A stretch of DNA of 64,000 bases from Biscogniauxia marginata (GCA_022695795.1 MU404109.1:1-64000), one strand, 5' to 3'; positions 35,435-46,969 are shown, numbered from the stretch's first letter. Numbers and translations are program-made. The notes: generated from the sequence alone by a model not told the origin.

Positions 35435-36145
35435 ATGTGTCCCCATGATGCAAAGACGGCTGCTATCATAGGCGCGCGTCTCATCAGAAACGCGATCGAA
35501 AAAAACGACAAAAGGCACGTGCCGGGCCGCCCTACCCTCAAGACCGACGGCATTGAACTATCGACACCCCTCGAGCACCACCATTTATTGGACACTTACT
35601 ACCACGGCCAGATCAAGGAGGCTATCTGGAAGAGCCTCAAGAAACATCTATGCCGCGCCTCCTGGTATACAGTGCCGCCCAGGTACGACTTCCACACCGT
35701 GTACGCGGACGTGAATCAGAACCGGCAGACCGGACGCTGGGAGATCGTGTCCAAGCCGCGGGTGAGTTTTGGCAACTTCCCCACGACCGTCCCCGTCGTC
35801 GCCTGCCACATATCCTACCCGGCGCTGTTATTTCCCTGTGACGTCGTAAAGGGTGGTGTGAACCTGAATATCAATCTCTCGGCCACGGGGGCGTGCGATG
35901 AGGAGGCGCGGCTGGAGGCGCCGATACTTCAGTTCTTCAAGATCGAGTTCATCGCCGGGGGCACCACGTTCCACGCGAGCGAGCCGGAGGTGATCTGGCT
36001 GCCCGAGGGCGGCGCTGCCTGGACTGGTTACTACTCCCACCAATTTCAGAGGCTCCGGGAGTGGCACGAGAGAGAACGGGCGCCGGTTACGCCGAAGTTG
36101 CCATTCGGACTAGGTTTCTCAGATCCGGGGGTATTTGGACCTTGA
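35435..36145 (+). CDS. Hypothetical 236-residue protein
   Basis: Single exon from the ATG at 35435 (MCPHDAKTAAIIGARLIRNA) to TGA at 36145. There is no signal peptide or transmembrane helix. A His/Tyr-rich start (EHHHLLDTYYHGQIKEAIWK) is followed by a predicted beta-rich middle (YDFHTVYADVNQ, ARLEAPILQFFKIEFIAGG) and a Trp/Tyr-rich segment near the end. GC rises sharply after about 35640 and codon choice there is C/G-ending, which supports coding. The upstream 360 bp are in a different, weaker frame, so the true start could be another ATG or an unseen upstream exon. No family recognised. Confidence 0.6.
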   Translation: MCPHDAKTAAIIGARLIRNAIEKNDKRHVPGRPTLKTDGIELSTPLEHHHLLDTYYHGQIKEAIWKSLKKHLCRASWYTVPPRYDFHTVYADVNQNRQTGRWEIVSKPRVSFGNFPTTVPVVACHISYPALLFPCDVVKGGVNLNINLSATGACDEEARLEAPILQFFKIEFIAGGTTFHASEPEVIWLPEGGAAWTGYYSHQFQRLREWHERERAPVTPKLPFGLGFSDPGVFGP

Positions 36146-36767
36146 ACCAGTCGGGAGGGTTGAGACGAGGAATGGGGGGCGCACCTCACCCGCAACGATC
36201 ATGGATGAAGGGTACCTATCCGGAAAGAATTTGATGCGAAGAAGAAACAAAGGGGACTAGCATCCCATAAGCTATCTAGTTATATAGCATCCACCACCCT
36301 CAGTTTGACTATTACTCAGGGCCCTATAGCCACCGTATCAGAACTCTTGGGGAGCATCACCTTTTCTTGGAACAGGCTGCTGAACCTCCCCCCTCCCCCC
36401 TGAGGTGCTCCAGAAAGGGAAGAACGAAAAGGAAGAAGGCAACGAGAATGGTTATCTGTCATGACATTACTTCGTACCTAGGCATTATTCATCTATCTGA
36501 GGAATTAAATCTATTTACACCCCGTGCCGTTTGGCGGCGTCTATCTACTATAACCATAGCCGCAAGGCGACTAGTTTTTACCTGCGCCCGAGTATCTTTT
36601 TCTAAGACGAGGGGGAATAAGAGGAGAGCCCAATGCATTAGAAAAAGAAAGGGGGGGTCTGTGTCTAAAGAGGCTAGGAAAAAAAAAAGACCCAACCCAC
36701 CTCAGTTGAGGAAAACCCCCCCTTCCCATAAAAAAAAACCCCCAGAATCCCCTTCCCTACCAAACTT
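36146..36767. other. Convergent intergenic region
   Basis: 3' space of the hypothetical gene and the transporter, with A-rich and C-rich homopolymer runs near 36680-36745. The Lys/Arg-rich open frame across it is a product of composition. Confidence 0.55.
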
Positions 36768-38066
36768 TTAAGCTAGCTTTTCGACCTGCTCGACGTCCTG
36801 CTTGACGTGTCGGTGATTCTTCTCGTTGACGTAGACGTCCTCGTCCTTGCCGACGGCCACGATGTCGCCGTTCCAGACGGCGCGGGCGTGGTGGTAGACG
36901 ACGAAGAGCCAGGTGAGGACGAGCAGGACGGTCATGGCGCTGCCGACGGCCTTGACGCCGTCGCTGCGGAAGGCCTTGCCGATGTCGATGACGGTGATGG
37001 TGAAGCCGACGTTGGGGAAGATGAAGGCGTACCAGTTGAGGCGGAAGGACATCTGCCTGCGCACGGCGAGGTTGGCGACGACGGCGATGCAGAAGAACCA
37101 GAGGCTCAGCGACCAGATGAAGATGCTCGTCATGGTCGCCATCACGCGCAGGACCTGGATCGTCAGCGCGTCCGGGCCGAAGTAGTCGTAGTGGTCCGGG
37201 AAGTCGTTGGCGAGCCCCATGATGGCGAGGCTCGTGAACGAGGGGGGCCCCACGGCGATGAACATGCCCGGCCGCGAATTCGGCGACGGGAACCCGTACT
37301 GTATCATCCGCCGCACGTAGCTCGCGTACATGCACATGGACACGAGCATGCCGAGCCCCTGCGCCGTGAGCCCGCCGATGATCATGGGCAGCGCCTCCCC
37401 CGGCGGCTGCGCGACGGCGCCCGCGGCGGCGATGGTGCCCGACAGCATGAACGGGAAGATGGGCAGGTCCCAGGCCGGGGTCATGTCCTGGATGCGCAGC
37501 AGCGGCGACGTGAACAGCAGCGCGTATTGGCCGACGGCGATGATGAAGGTGACGGCGTAGTAGGTCCAGAAGAGCACGCGGTACGCGGTGACGAGCCAGG
37601 GCCCGCACGCGGCGAACCCGTACCGCGCGAGGCCGGCGATGAGGGACGCCACGCTCAGCGTCGACGTGCCCAGGAAGAGGCCCTCGGTGGGGTGCTTGAT
37701 CGACGACCGCAGCGTCCCCCGGAACTTGGCGAAGCGGTACGTGATGGCCGCCGTGACGAGCACGAAGATGACGAGCGCGAGGATGTAGAAGACCTTGCCG
37801 ATGGTCTGCAGCCCGCGGAACGTGAACCCTTGGGTCTGCTCGGCCAGCAGCAGCGAGAGCCCGCCGGTGGCCATGGGGAAGGTGAAGTTGGCCCAGGTGA
37901 AGTGCTCGAGGCGGGCGAGGATGCGGCGCAGTCGGCTCTTTTCTTCCTCTTGCGTCTGCCCATCCTTGGGTATCGGCGTGTTCTGCTCTACATCCTTCTC
38001 CTTGTAGTTGCTGTTGTCGTCGTCGTCGGCGGTGTTCTTGCGAAATATGTCGAGGAGTTGTGCCAT
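36768..38066 (-). CDS. C4-dicarboxylate/malic acid transporter, TDT family (Mae1-like)
   Basis: Single exon, 432 residues, start ATG at 38066. A hydrophilic charged N-terminus (about 50 residues) precedes the TDT signature LEHFTWANFTFPMATGGLSL and about ten transmembrane helices, including SLIAGLARYGFAACGPWLVT, LPIFPFMLSGTIAAAGAVAQ and the conserved GPPSFTSLA segment. The C-terminal tail is charged and cytosolic. The family includes yeast Mae1 (malate/succinate uptake with protons), plant SLAC1 anion channels and the sulfite exporter Ssu1. The Mae1-type match (GPxxFT plus a large third-to-fourth loop) favours dicarboxylate transport at the plasma membrane, but substrate choice is inferred. 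The gene is strikingly GC-rich, which opens a long spurious frame on the opposite strand. Confidence 0.88.
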   Translation of the reverse strand: MAQLLDIFRKNTADDDDNSNYKEKDVEQNTPIPKDGQTQEEEKSRLRRILARLEHFTWANFTFPMATGGLSLLLAEQTQGFTFRGLQTIGKVFYILALVIFVLVTAAITYRFAKFRGTLRSSIKHPTEGLFLGTSTLSVASLIAGLARYGFAACGPWLVTAYRVLFWTYYAVTFIIAVGQYALLFTSPLLRIQDMTPAWDLPIFPFMLSGTIAAAGAVAQPPGEALPMIIGGLTAQGLGMLVSMCMYASYVRRMIQYGFPSPNSRPGMFIAVGPPSFTSLAIMGLANDFPDHYDYFGPDALTIQVLRVMATMTSIFIWSLSLWFFCIAVVANLAVRRQMSFRLNWYAFIFPNVGFTITVIDIGKAFRSDGVKAVGSAMTVLLVLTWLFVVYHHARAVWNGDIVAVGKDEDVYVNEKNHRHVKQDVEQVEKLA

Positions 38067-38876
38067 TGGTTCACTCTCACGATATTCCGTAGTGGTGTAT
38101 TAGTGATGTGTAGGTGGTGTCTCTCTATGTTAGTGAAGGAATATGCGGCTATCAGTGAAAGTGGTTATAAGTAAAGTGACTTAACCCAAATAATGAATGT
38201 AACACTGCGGCCCAACTTGGGATGTGGTTAGTCCGTCCCCAGCGGCGGTGGCGCTTAGTAATTGAAGTATTTAAAGCATTTAAACGCATGAGAAAGCCCC
38301 CCCCTTTTTTATCTTTAAATCTCCACCTCCGAGGCGGTGGTGTGAGGATCGAGCGATAACATCCAACTCCCATCATCTGTCTACAGTCTCGTTGTTTTGC
38401 GTAATTCTATGATGCTATTTTCAAACTAAAAGTCTGATAGGGCCGATGTGATATATCTGCCAAGGGAAATCCAATCGCATACCCATCCCCTGCGCCCCCT
38501 TAACGGTTAGTTTCCCGCCCAGCAAGCCCAGGTACTTGGTTATAGATCGCTTGGCCCTGCAAGATACATGTCTAGGGTGCGTCAGAAACACGTGATTGAC
38601 TCGTACCGATTGGATGATCAATCTTATATATATGTACTGCGGAAGCTATATACAGGTGGATCCCACACGAGGTGAGATGAAGCGAGCGACGCCATCATGA
38701 CAGCTGGCTTTCTTTATTTAATTTCGTGCGTTGGCCTAGACCGCTTCACTCGGCCCACGTCCTCCGCGAGAAGTCCTGTGTTAAGACCTTGATCCACAGT
38801 AAGGGAATTAGCTGCATGAAGCGCAACATACCAGAGGCGCAGGTCCACGAGAGGGGAAGGGGGGCTATGGCTGCTT
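38067..38876. promoter_or_regulatory. Promoter region of the dicarboxylate transporter gene
   Basis: About 800 bp between the transporter start and the 3' end of the GH6 gene. CACCGCCTCGG-type direct and inverted GC motifs occur at about 38235-38340. No gene seen. Confidence 0.45.
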
Positions 38877-40256
38877 TTAGAGTGCAGGGTTGGCGTTCTT
38901 GAGAAGCATCTCGAAGTAGGGCTGGTTCCACTGGCCAGCCTCGGGAGAGGGCTTGTAGGCGTCGGGCTTGCCGCAGAACTCGTCGAAGCGGTCGGCGCTC
39001 TCGTCGCTGGTGCCGTCTGACTCACCACCGGGCTTGCCCCATACGAAGGCGTCGGCTAGCTCATCGCCAGTGTCGGCCGTGGGTCGCACGCCGAAGCCGG
39101 CGCCATTGACATTGCACCAGTCACCCCATTCCTCGCGCAGGCCTGTCACGGCGTTACGGCCAGTGTCCACGATGGCGTGGTTCGGGTGGCCAGCAGCCTT
39201 GAGCGCCGCGCCAAACTTCTGCACGTACGTCTTCTCGTTCTGGCACGAGTTGTACTTGGCGTCCGAGGCGTCAGAGAACTCGCCGGGGGATTCATCCCTT
39301 TGGGAAGCATGTTAGTGATATCCAAGTCCGATATAGGACGAGCGAGAAAATCGACGGGACACGTACCATGCATTCCAGCCGGCGATGTTGGTCGCGAAAC
39401 CACGAACCTGCGCGGGGCTGCCAGCGTTCTTGTACACCTTGGCGAGCTCCTCCGCGCCAGGGTCAAGGTTGGCATCCCAGCCGAGCCAGCCTCCGTGGCC
39501 AGCGTCGATGTACATGACCACGTTGGGCAGGTTAAGGCTCTTGAGCGCGTAGGCGACACCCTCCTCGTAGGCAGACTTGCTGTCCTGGCAGGTTTGCAGG
39601 TCGGCGTTTGTAACGAGGTTAGGCAGGGAGTCAGGCTCGATCAGAAGAGCAAAGGCGGAGTTGGGGTTGGCCTTTAGCTTTTCGACGATTGCTGTAGTGG
39701 ACATTAGAATCTATTACTCTCTGACACGTTCAGGATTTCAACGTACGGTCGATGTATTCGCTCTTGTACCTGTCGATCTCATTATACTTGAGCTCACCGT
39801 TGGAGGCTTTGGCGGCACAGTCACGGCCGGGCAAGTCGTATATGACGAGACCCAAGATGTTCTCGCAAGGAAGGTCGGCTACGGCAGGGTCGAACTTGTT
39901 GATGTTCTCGATAGTGTCACTGGTTTCCATGTCAGCTACTGCCCCCCAGCTAACCCATGCGGATGCTCCGGCAAGACTCACAGCCACAAGAAGCTACCAA
40001 CATCGGCGACCTTGGCAGCTGCCTCCTTCAAAGACGCATCGGTAATCGCCTCAACAGCCTTGGCAACCTCGTCACGGTAGAAGCTGTTTGGGTGCAGCGT
40101 GTAGCTCTGGAAAACGTTGGTGCTAGCGTCGAGGGTAACTGCCGACGCACAGGCGCCAGAAGCTTGACGAGGAGATGCCTTTACGGGGGCCGTGTTTGAA
40201 GGCGCGGCAATGGCACCGGCGGCGAAGAGTGCCGCTCCTGTATGTGTAACCTTCAT
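38877..40256 (-). CDS. Secreted glycoside hydrolase family 6 cellobiohydrolase, no carbohydrate-binding module
   Basis: Exons 40256-39982, 39919-39747, 39691-39367, 39297-38877 (introns 62, 55 and 69 bp), giving 397 residues. The first 18-19 residues (MKVTHTGAALFAAGAIAAP) are a signal peptide. After a short Ser/Thr linker the GH6 barrel begins at NVFQSYTLHPNSFYRDEV. Hallmarks: ADVGSFLWLDTIENI; VIYDLPGRDCAA with D125 at the catalytic-acid position; NSAFALLIEPDSLPNLVTN; YIDAGHGGWLGWDANL; GFGVRPTADTG; and FVWGKPGGESDGTSDESADR near the end. Exo-acting GH6 enzymes release cellobiose from non-reducing cellulose ends. There is no CBM1 at either terminus, unlike the classical two-domain Cel6A. A TATA box and several SYGGRG (CreA-type) sites lie upstream, fitting induction on plant cell wall. 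Neighbours are not cellulases. Confidence 0.93.
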
Positions 40257-42395
40257 CTTCGGTTCGAGTCGAGTATATCCCACAGACGGTAATGAGCGAT
40301 TGCAAAAGGGGAAGCAATAGGTCCAAGGGAACAGGCGCCCTCCAACCTCTTATACACCTCTCGTGATTGACAAGGGCAAAGTCGAGCCCCGGAGGGTCCA
40401 TCCACCCTAATACGCTCTCCATCTGTAATAGGGTGGTAATCAGGAACCAGGCCCGTGAATCGCGAAGGGGCTCGGTATCAAGACTCCGTGTAGAAGGATA
40501 CTGCCGCAAGCAAAAGCTCCTCTATGGGGAACACGCGGGGTCTCGCAGGTCAAGGCAATTGCCACCAAGCCTAGCCTCACGATCCTCTCTACCAGTTCCA
40601 GACGGAGATCCCAATTTGCCATTGGTACGAGACCATCCGTTCGGGCCTATTGGGCTCTTGTGATAAAGAGGACACCTGGGCATTTTAATCTATCTCATAA
40701 TTCTCCGCTATGCGTCTGCTGGACACTCTGATTTGGGGTACTTAGCCTGCCCGGGGCTTTTCTCTGGTCCCTGGAAAAGCGAAGATACTATAAGAGGATG
40801 CGGGGGCTCCGAAACTGAGCTTAGTTGTTACTTGCTGGGAGAAGATATTCCTATGCGTAAATCATTGGAGAATGCTTGTCAGGTACGGCGGCATAATGGA
40901 GACAATTGAGAAAAACAAGTGACTTGACAACAGCTAGCCATACACCTAACCTAGATCCATCGACAGTTGAATTTGAATAGACGATGCCAAGCTTTCTCCA
41001 CACTCGGGGTAGCATGTGCTACGGTCATATGTATATTGTTTCCCTAGTACAGGTAAATAGTCGAGGGCCGTGCCGACGTGTGGTTGGGTCAAGGCACAGC
41101 AAGGTACCATTGATTAGTCAAAGGAGAGGGACAGCTTCGTGCTTGGCTAAAGTCCTCCTTAAGTTGAAACATATATTATATTTCCCTATTAGACTTTTAC
41201 CTACCCAGGATTCTGGGGTTTCTATTTAGCCGCAACGTCGTGTCGTGATTGTCGAATCAGCGGTCTCGGTTAAAGTAGCATCCTCGGAACTAGGTTAGTG
41301 TATATGGACAACGTCTCGGCATCTCATGCACGAATACCGGAAAGGTCGGATGCGGAACGAGGGATCAAAGGTCCCTTTTCTCTCGTTGACAACTAATGAA
41401 TATGGTTTAGTCTCTCCACGGGCCCTAGGTTGTCGGGACGAGACTCCGGACTAAGCGTTGGTGCGTATGGCTTGCCTTATAATAAGGAAGATCCAACGGA
41501 CCTACTGAATTATAGTCGGAAATGCTATACAGCACATAGGTAGTGTACCTACATGTAGGTAGTTAACCAAGTTTCTCCGTGGCCAACTTGCGGACTATTT
41601 GGACCGGCCTTGGCGTCTAGGTCAGGAGATGCCAACCACAAATAATGCACCATTTAAAATGTACTTTTAATAACACCAAGGCTTCTTCGACGCTTTGACG
41701 CAGTGCACTTTGAAATCTTCGGATGTTGTTACGAGAGTTTACTTATGGATCGTAAGTTGTCTAACTGCATTCAGTTCCGGATCACATGTACAAATAATTT
41801 ACCGGTGTGAACTTTGGGAATAACTAGGAGGCGAATTGATTCGTGCCTGTATAACACAGTAGGAGCTGAGGCATAGAAGAGTGCAAGGAAGCGAGTGAGC
41901 GACTGTTTAATCGATAAACCCTTGAACCAATGATGCCTTTAACCTCTTTCCGCCCAATAATTACCTCCGAGACGGTGTTCTGGTTTGCATTGCACTGTAA
42001 ATCCCCCTCAAATCTTGTGAACGGCCCGGGTGGCATTGCCTTAGAAATGCTTATGTATAGGTAATCACAGTCCTCCAAGTTTTATGTAGATGGCGGATAT
42101 CCCTAGTCGAGGCCTTTGTGTAAGCTTGAGGGTCTAGCTCAGGGGTTAGCAATAATAGAAGTCGTGTATCTTGCAAGACACCCAACAAATGTCATAACTG
42201 CCCTGGTGCTCGAAATCTTCTACTTGTCTTTTTATTTATATTCTTATCTGCCAGTTTCCCGAAATCTCCGCGCACGATTTATACTTGAGGGTAGTCTAGT
42301 CATACATCGTCATGCGTGGTAATAAGGACGCTGTTAAGGACTGGTCTGCTGCAAGTCCTACATCGCCGACTGCGTTCATTCTTCCCTGCAGTAGA
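40257..42395. other. 2.1-kb gene-free region including the GH6 promoter
   Basis: Beyond the GH6 promoter elements I see no gene. A GTAGGTAGTGTACCTACATGTAGGTAG cluster lies near 41537-41562. Confidence 0.5.
40349..40354 (-). promoter_or_regulatory. TATA box of the GH6 gene
   Basis: TATAAG on the minus strand (within GTGTATAAGAGG), about 95 bp before the GH6 start codon. CreA-like SYGGRG words lie further upstream at about 40389 (CCGGAG), 40535 (GCGGGG) and 40800 (GCGGGG), and a TTAGCC (GGCTAA, XlnR/Xyr1-type core) at about 40743. Confidence 0.5.
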
Positions 42396-43565
42396 CTACA
42401 TGAAGGGAGGAAGCTTGAAAGGATAGCCACCATTCTTGACTCGGAAAATGGATAGCAAGAAGCTATACATAAGGACTAGGACACCACCCCAGCCGAGGAC
42501 CATGGCTAGCTGGAATTTAGGATCTCGCGTCCTTGGAGCTCTAACAGTTAGAGAAATTGTGGCAAAAGACAAGAGGCCGTCTAAAATCGGTTAGCAGCAG
42601 ATCCGGACTTGCAAGGTGGGTTAAGACTTACATATGAAGGCTACAATTTGTGTCTCAAGACCAAATTGACTCTGGAAACCTCCAGCAAAGTAAGAGATTC
42701 CACCGCGACCATTGCCAGCTACATATGGCACCTTTCGAATCTGGTTAAACATATGACCACTAGTGAAGAGAAGGATTCCAATCAAGCTGAGGCCGGCCCA
42801 GAGATTGCGGTTTTGGATGACGGGCAAGATCCATGACCTTGACTTCCAGACAACACCAATTGCACCAAGAGTGCTGACGATTGTGATTATCCATCCGACG
42901 TAGTTAACTGGTCGGTGGACTGGCGGATGGGGGCGGTCAGGGAGATGGCGGGCGAGCCACGAGTGGACCTGTTCAGCGGACTGAGGACTGCAAGTTGCTT
43001 AGCATTGAACCAAGGGAGTATCTTTACAGTTGCTTACCCGCTGGTGAAATCGTAACGAATAGGTTCGGCGGAGGATACGGAATGGGAGCCGGTCGTAGGT
43101 TGGAACAACAGCAGGACTGGTGCGGTTTGGAGACCGAGCTACAGTGTTCAAGACATTCAATGTCAGCATCACGGTCAAGGGCAGGGTCGCCTGCGTGGGG
43201 GGATGCCGTACAGATAGGAAGACATCTCTGCCGTCGGCGAAATCGAGCGTCCCAAAGATCAAACGGGATTTGCCCTCCTTGTCACCCTTCGCCCAACTCT
43301 TGCCAAGTATATCCCACTCTGGCTGGAACTCGGTGCAGAGCTGACAACCGAATCGTGCGTCGAGAGCTGTCAGGAGGACAGCAACGGTGTAATCGCGCGG
43401 GCTGGATGTAAGTTTCCTGTAGGAGGAATCGGCAAGCTTGATAGGCGAGGAGGCCACGGCTTGGGAGTGGAATTGGGCGAATCGATCGACTGAGGAGGAT
43501 TCCTTCTTGGCGGCAGAGGACCCAAAGGGAAGGGCGAAGGCCAGCAGAGCCGACAGCCAGCGCAT
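42396..43565 (-). CDS. ost3: Oligosaccharyltransferase subunit Ost3/Ost6
   Basis: Exons 43565-43212, 43138-43038, 42987-42632, 42580-42396 (introns 73, 50 and 51 bp), giving 331 residues. The signal peptide MRWLSALLAFALPFGSSAA is followed by an ER-luminal thioredoxin-like domain with the redox C74-Q-L-C77 motif (FGCQLCTEF), continuing through FGTLDFADGRDVFLSLGLQT and APVLLLFQPTTG. Four transmembrane helices follow (YVGWIITIVSTLGAIGVV; LWAGLSLIGILLFTSGHMF; a third around the last splice; AMVLGWGGVLVLMYSFLLS). The end is GGYPFKLPPFM, typical of the family. Ost3/Ost6 modulate site-specific N-glycosylation by holding substrate cysteines. The start codon is divergent from the coiled-coil gene, 643 bp apart. 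Confidence 0.93.
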
Positions 43566-44208
43566 ATTGATGGTGATGAGAAGGCCGTTTGATTATAATT
43601 CTGGCTCAATGCTGAAGACTAAATGTGCCACCTTCCAGACACATTCGAGCATCAATCGAGGTTAGAAAGAAAAAAGAAGGGAGTGGTGTCGCGATAGTTG
43701 TAAGTCAGCAGGTCCAAGCTTAGCTTGTCTGAGGCCGAATTTCAGTTAAAGGTGGCCTCAATTGGGGCATGACGAATGTTGGAGCTTAGGTCCAAGCTTC
43801 AAACCTTGCAGTGCCATTTCTTGCCAGCTGGCAGTAGCTTGTATCTAGGTACCTTAGAGCGACATGTAGGTAGCCCCGCCCCACACTGCCCTCGGAAAGT
43901 CGGGTCTCGGATTTACGGCTCGAGCCGCTAAGCAGTTTTCGGCATCTTGTTGACCTGGAAACCGCTATTTTTGTCCCCGCTAAACACGGGGTTTGTTGTC
44001 ATTCATCCCTCTCTAGCATTTGTTCTAGACTACATACCACACCTACTACTTGGAAGCCATACCTTACTACAGCCAATTATAGGGGCCATCATCCTTTGGT
44101 TGCACTCGATTTTCACTGCCCAGGTAGTTTCTCTCTCTCTATCAGGTTTTTCTGCCATTTGCCTTCTATCCAGTACAGTTTCCCAAGACACAGGACGCGT
44201 CGATCTCG
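43566..44208. promoter_or_regulatory. Divergent promoter region OST3/coiled-coil gene
   Basis: 643 bp between opposed starts. It holds an ACGCGT (MCB) box at 44195-44200, only nine bases before the coiled-coil gene's ATG, a CT microsatellite near 44128-44140, and a CTAGGTACC element near 43845. Confidence 0.5.
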
Positions 44209-46434
44209 ATGGGTAAGACTGCCACGGCCGCCATGGGCCACGAGGAGAAAGTAGACATGGACAATGACAAGGTAAGTTTGCCGCATGGTATCCTCATCTT
44301 TACGTACTTTCTGGACTGTGTCTCACTTTACTTTTTCTGCAGCGCCGGGAATTGTTGCACGATCTCGAGTTGAAGCATCAACAGAACACCAGCGAGTCTG
44401 GGCTTCTAATTAAAGACGAAGATATCCGTCGTCTGAGACTAAGAATCCTTATATTACGAGACGAGAACACAACGCTGCGAGACCAAATAGAACTAAATAA
44501 CGACTCGAACACAAAACTGGCGGCCCAATGTGATAGCCTCAGTGCCCAGCTCGAGGCTAAAATGGAAGTAGCAAGCTCTCTGGAAAAACAACAACGCAAA
44601 CAGGAGCAGGAGTATGCGAAATTGAAGGTATATCTTGTTTACCCTACTACCGAGTCACAGATGTACAAGGACGTGGGAAAGCTAATGATTGTTCTCCCCA
44701 CAGACGGAACTTCAGGCGATGAACAACCTCACCGAGGATTCCGCCAATCTACTTTCTGAAAAGCTTGCCTTGAGCCGCGAGTTAGCCGTCTTAAAGCCAG
44801 AAATCGACCACTTGCGATCTCAGGTGAACGAACAACAAGCAACTCTTACTGAGAAGCTAGCTCTAGAGCGCCAGGTCAACACCCTTGAAGTCGAGCTCGC
44901 GAACGAGAAGAAGGCATCTAAACGGGCCATGCAGAAGCGGGAGAGTAATGATCGAGTAGAAGATGAACTCCGAAAAACGCTACGCGAGACAGAGAAAAAA
45001 CTGTCCGCCGAGAAGGCCGAGCGCGAAAAGTTAGAGGATCAGCTTGAACAAGAGAAACGGACCCATCAGTTTGCTTTGGAACAACAGGGCAGCACTCGAG
45101 AGCTGGAGGCTGACCTTCGAAAGAAGCTGCAGGAAATCCAAAGAGAGCTGAGACAGGAGAAGGAGGACAAGGAGAAATTGGAGGAAGAGCTTCAGACTGC
45201 GAAGCGTGCTTCCAAGAAGTCCCAGAAGAACCAAGCAGAAGCTAGCAATGACGCAGAGGACGAGCTGCGTGCACAGATCGAGGAATTACAGATCAATTTG
45301 GAAACCCAGAAGAAGGAGAACGAAAAACTCCGTCAAGATGGCCAGACAGCTGCAACTGAAGCAGAAACCCGGGCCGAACAATTCGAGAAGAGGCTAGAAA
45401 AAGTGAAGACCAAACTACGCGAGACTCGAGATCAGCTCAAACAATGCCAAGCAGACCTTCAGAAAGCCCAGCAACAAAAGGCCCAGCCATTGCCGCCTCG
45501 GTTTCCAGATGAGACAACGAAGACCAATGCCAAATCGCAAGCTTTCCGTAAGAGGAAGGCCCAGGAAATGGCAAAAGACGACTTCATGCAAATTGAAATC
45601 CAGACCCCGGGCGCAGATGATATGACGAAGGGGCGCCGTACGATCAAGAAGCGAACAATCGAGCCCAGTCTTGTAGGCGAGAAGTCAATGTTCTCTATAA
45701 CACCGTTCTTGAATCGTAGCAAAGGGGAAATGAGTGAGGATGCTCCCGAGGGAGATGACGGGGTGCCAGAGGACTCCATCCTCGGACCGCAGAACGTGGC
45801 CCGATACATTGAGACTACTACTACAGTTCCGGTAGCCGCCGAATCCGAACCTGCAAGCACTGAAACTACTTCGCTTCCTACTGATACTGAGAAGCCTCAG
45901 CCTCAGCTCAAGTCTCGTGGTAGGCCCAAGAAGGTGCTCGCAGATGCACCATCCGCCAAGAAGAACTCGCAAACGCCCGGGAGGACCGCGAAGAGAACGC
46001 TAAAGAACAAGAACAGCCTGGAGAAGGTGACCGAGGAAGCCGCCAAGCCAGGCGAGCCGGAGAACAAACCCGAACCCAAGGAGCCCGCCGCGGAGAAGAC
46101 GACAACAGTCAAGTTCAACTTCACTCTGCCGCAGGACGAGAGCGCGTCGGCCGGCCCGAACACCAACGGCGGTGGCAGCGGCGGAGAGCAGCCCAAGAAG
46201 AAGAAGCGCAAGGTCCTCGGATCCACCAAGACGCTGTTCGACGAGGACGACGGCGAGCAGCAGCTGCTGCAGCAGCCGTCGGCGCGGAAGCCGGCCAAGG
46301 TCCAGCTCGCCGGCGGCAAGCGGGCGCTGAGCAAGGCGCCCCTGGCGGTCAAGAGAAACGCGTTCGCGGGCGCCGCGACCTTCTCCCCGCTGAAGCGGGA
46401 GCGGAGGGGCGTGGGGGCTAGTTTCCTTGCATGA
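44209..46434 (+). CDS. Long nuclear coiled-coil protein, function unknown
   Basis: Exons 44209-44271, 44343-44627, 44704-46434 (introns 71 and 76 bp), giving 692 residues. Residues about 22-370 are an almost unbroken heptad-rich coiled coil (Glu/Lys/Leu/Gln dominated). The tail is basic and disordered, with an AT-hook-like SRGRPKK motif, a conserved-looking GEKSMFSITPFLNRSK block, a classical monopartite nuclear signal PKKKKRKVLG at about 612-622, TKTLFDEDDGE just after it, and a final FSPLKRERRGVGASFLA. Filamentous fungi have proteins with the same KRKVLG...TLFDEDD and SPLK...GASFLA ending; their role is not established to my knowledge. Organisation suggests a chromatin, kinetochore or spindle-pole structural protein; this is inference only. 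The 3' end is more GC-rich than the 5' part. Confidence 0.83.
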
Positions 46435-46969
46435 TTCTTTTCCCGGTCCGGGCTGAGGGTTCCGCCCTCCCTAAGGGTTTGGGTTGGTTGGTTTGGAATT
46501 AGAAAAACCGGCATAGGCACATATCCCTAGGAAGGCAAGGCAAGGGAAGGGATGGGGGACGGGTTCTCTTCATCTACACATATGGCATGCATGCATCCAG
46601 AGGCGTTCTTTTTGTCTGAAAGCATGGACGGGTTCGGGGTTTTATAGTCTTGTGGTTTTTTTTCTTTTCTTTTTTCTTCTAGGGATATGGAGTTGGTTCG
46701 GTGGGCTGGTTGTAAGGTATAGGCACAGGGATAGGAAATACAATTGCATCTTTGACTATACATGATACGTGCGTGAATGCGCAACGTAGCTAGTTTCAAT
46801 GTTGGCGGGATTTGTTTCTAGTAGTGTGACTACGTGTTGTTAGTCCCTAGCAAGGGACATGGGTAAGTGGATCTGATGCACCGTCGCTGACTCTCGCGTG
46901 AGCGAGGATACATCAGGAGTAGCGTGTAATGCTACCTCTACTTACACGCAAGCAGTAACCCGGACCTAA
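46435..46969. other. Convergent intergenic region
   Basis: 3' UTR space between the coiled-coil and membrane-protein genes, with GGCAAGGCAAGGG and pyrimidine runs. No gene. Confidence 0.55.

Noticed and set aside
35067..35471. 134-residue frame upstream of the hypothetical 236-residue gene
   Set aside because: Poor codon bias, no family resemblance and overlaps the better frame out of phase.
36807..38174. 455-residue plus-strand frame opposite the dicarboxylate transporter
   Set aside because: Asp/Glu/Gly/Val/Arg-biased product of a GC-rich gene read antisense; the minus strand has the intact TDT family protein.
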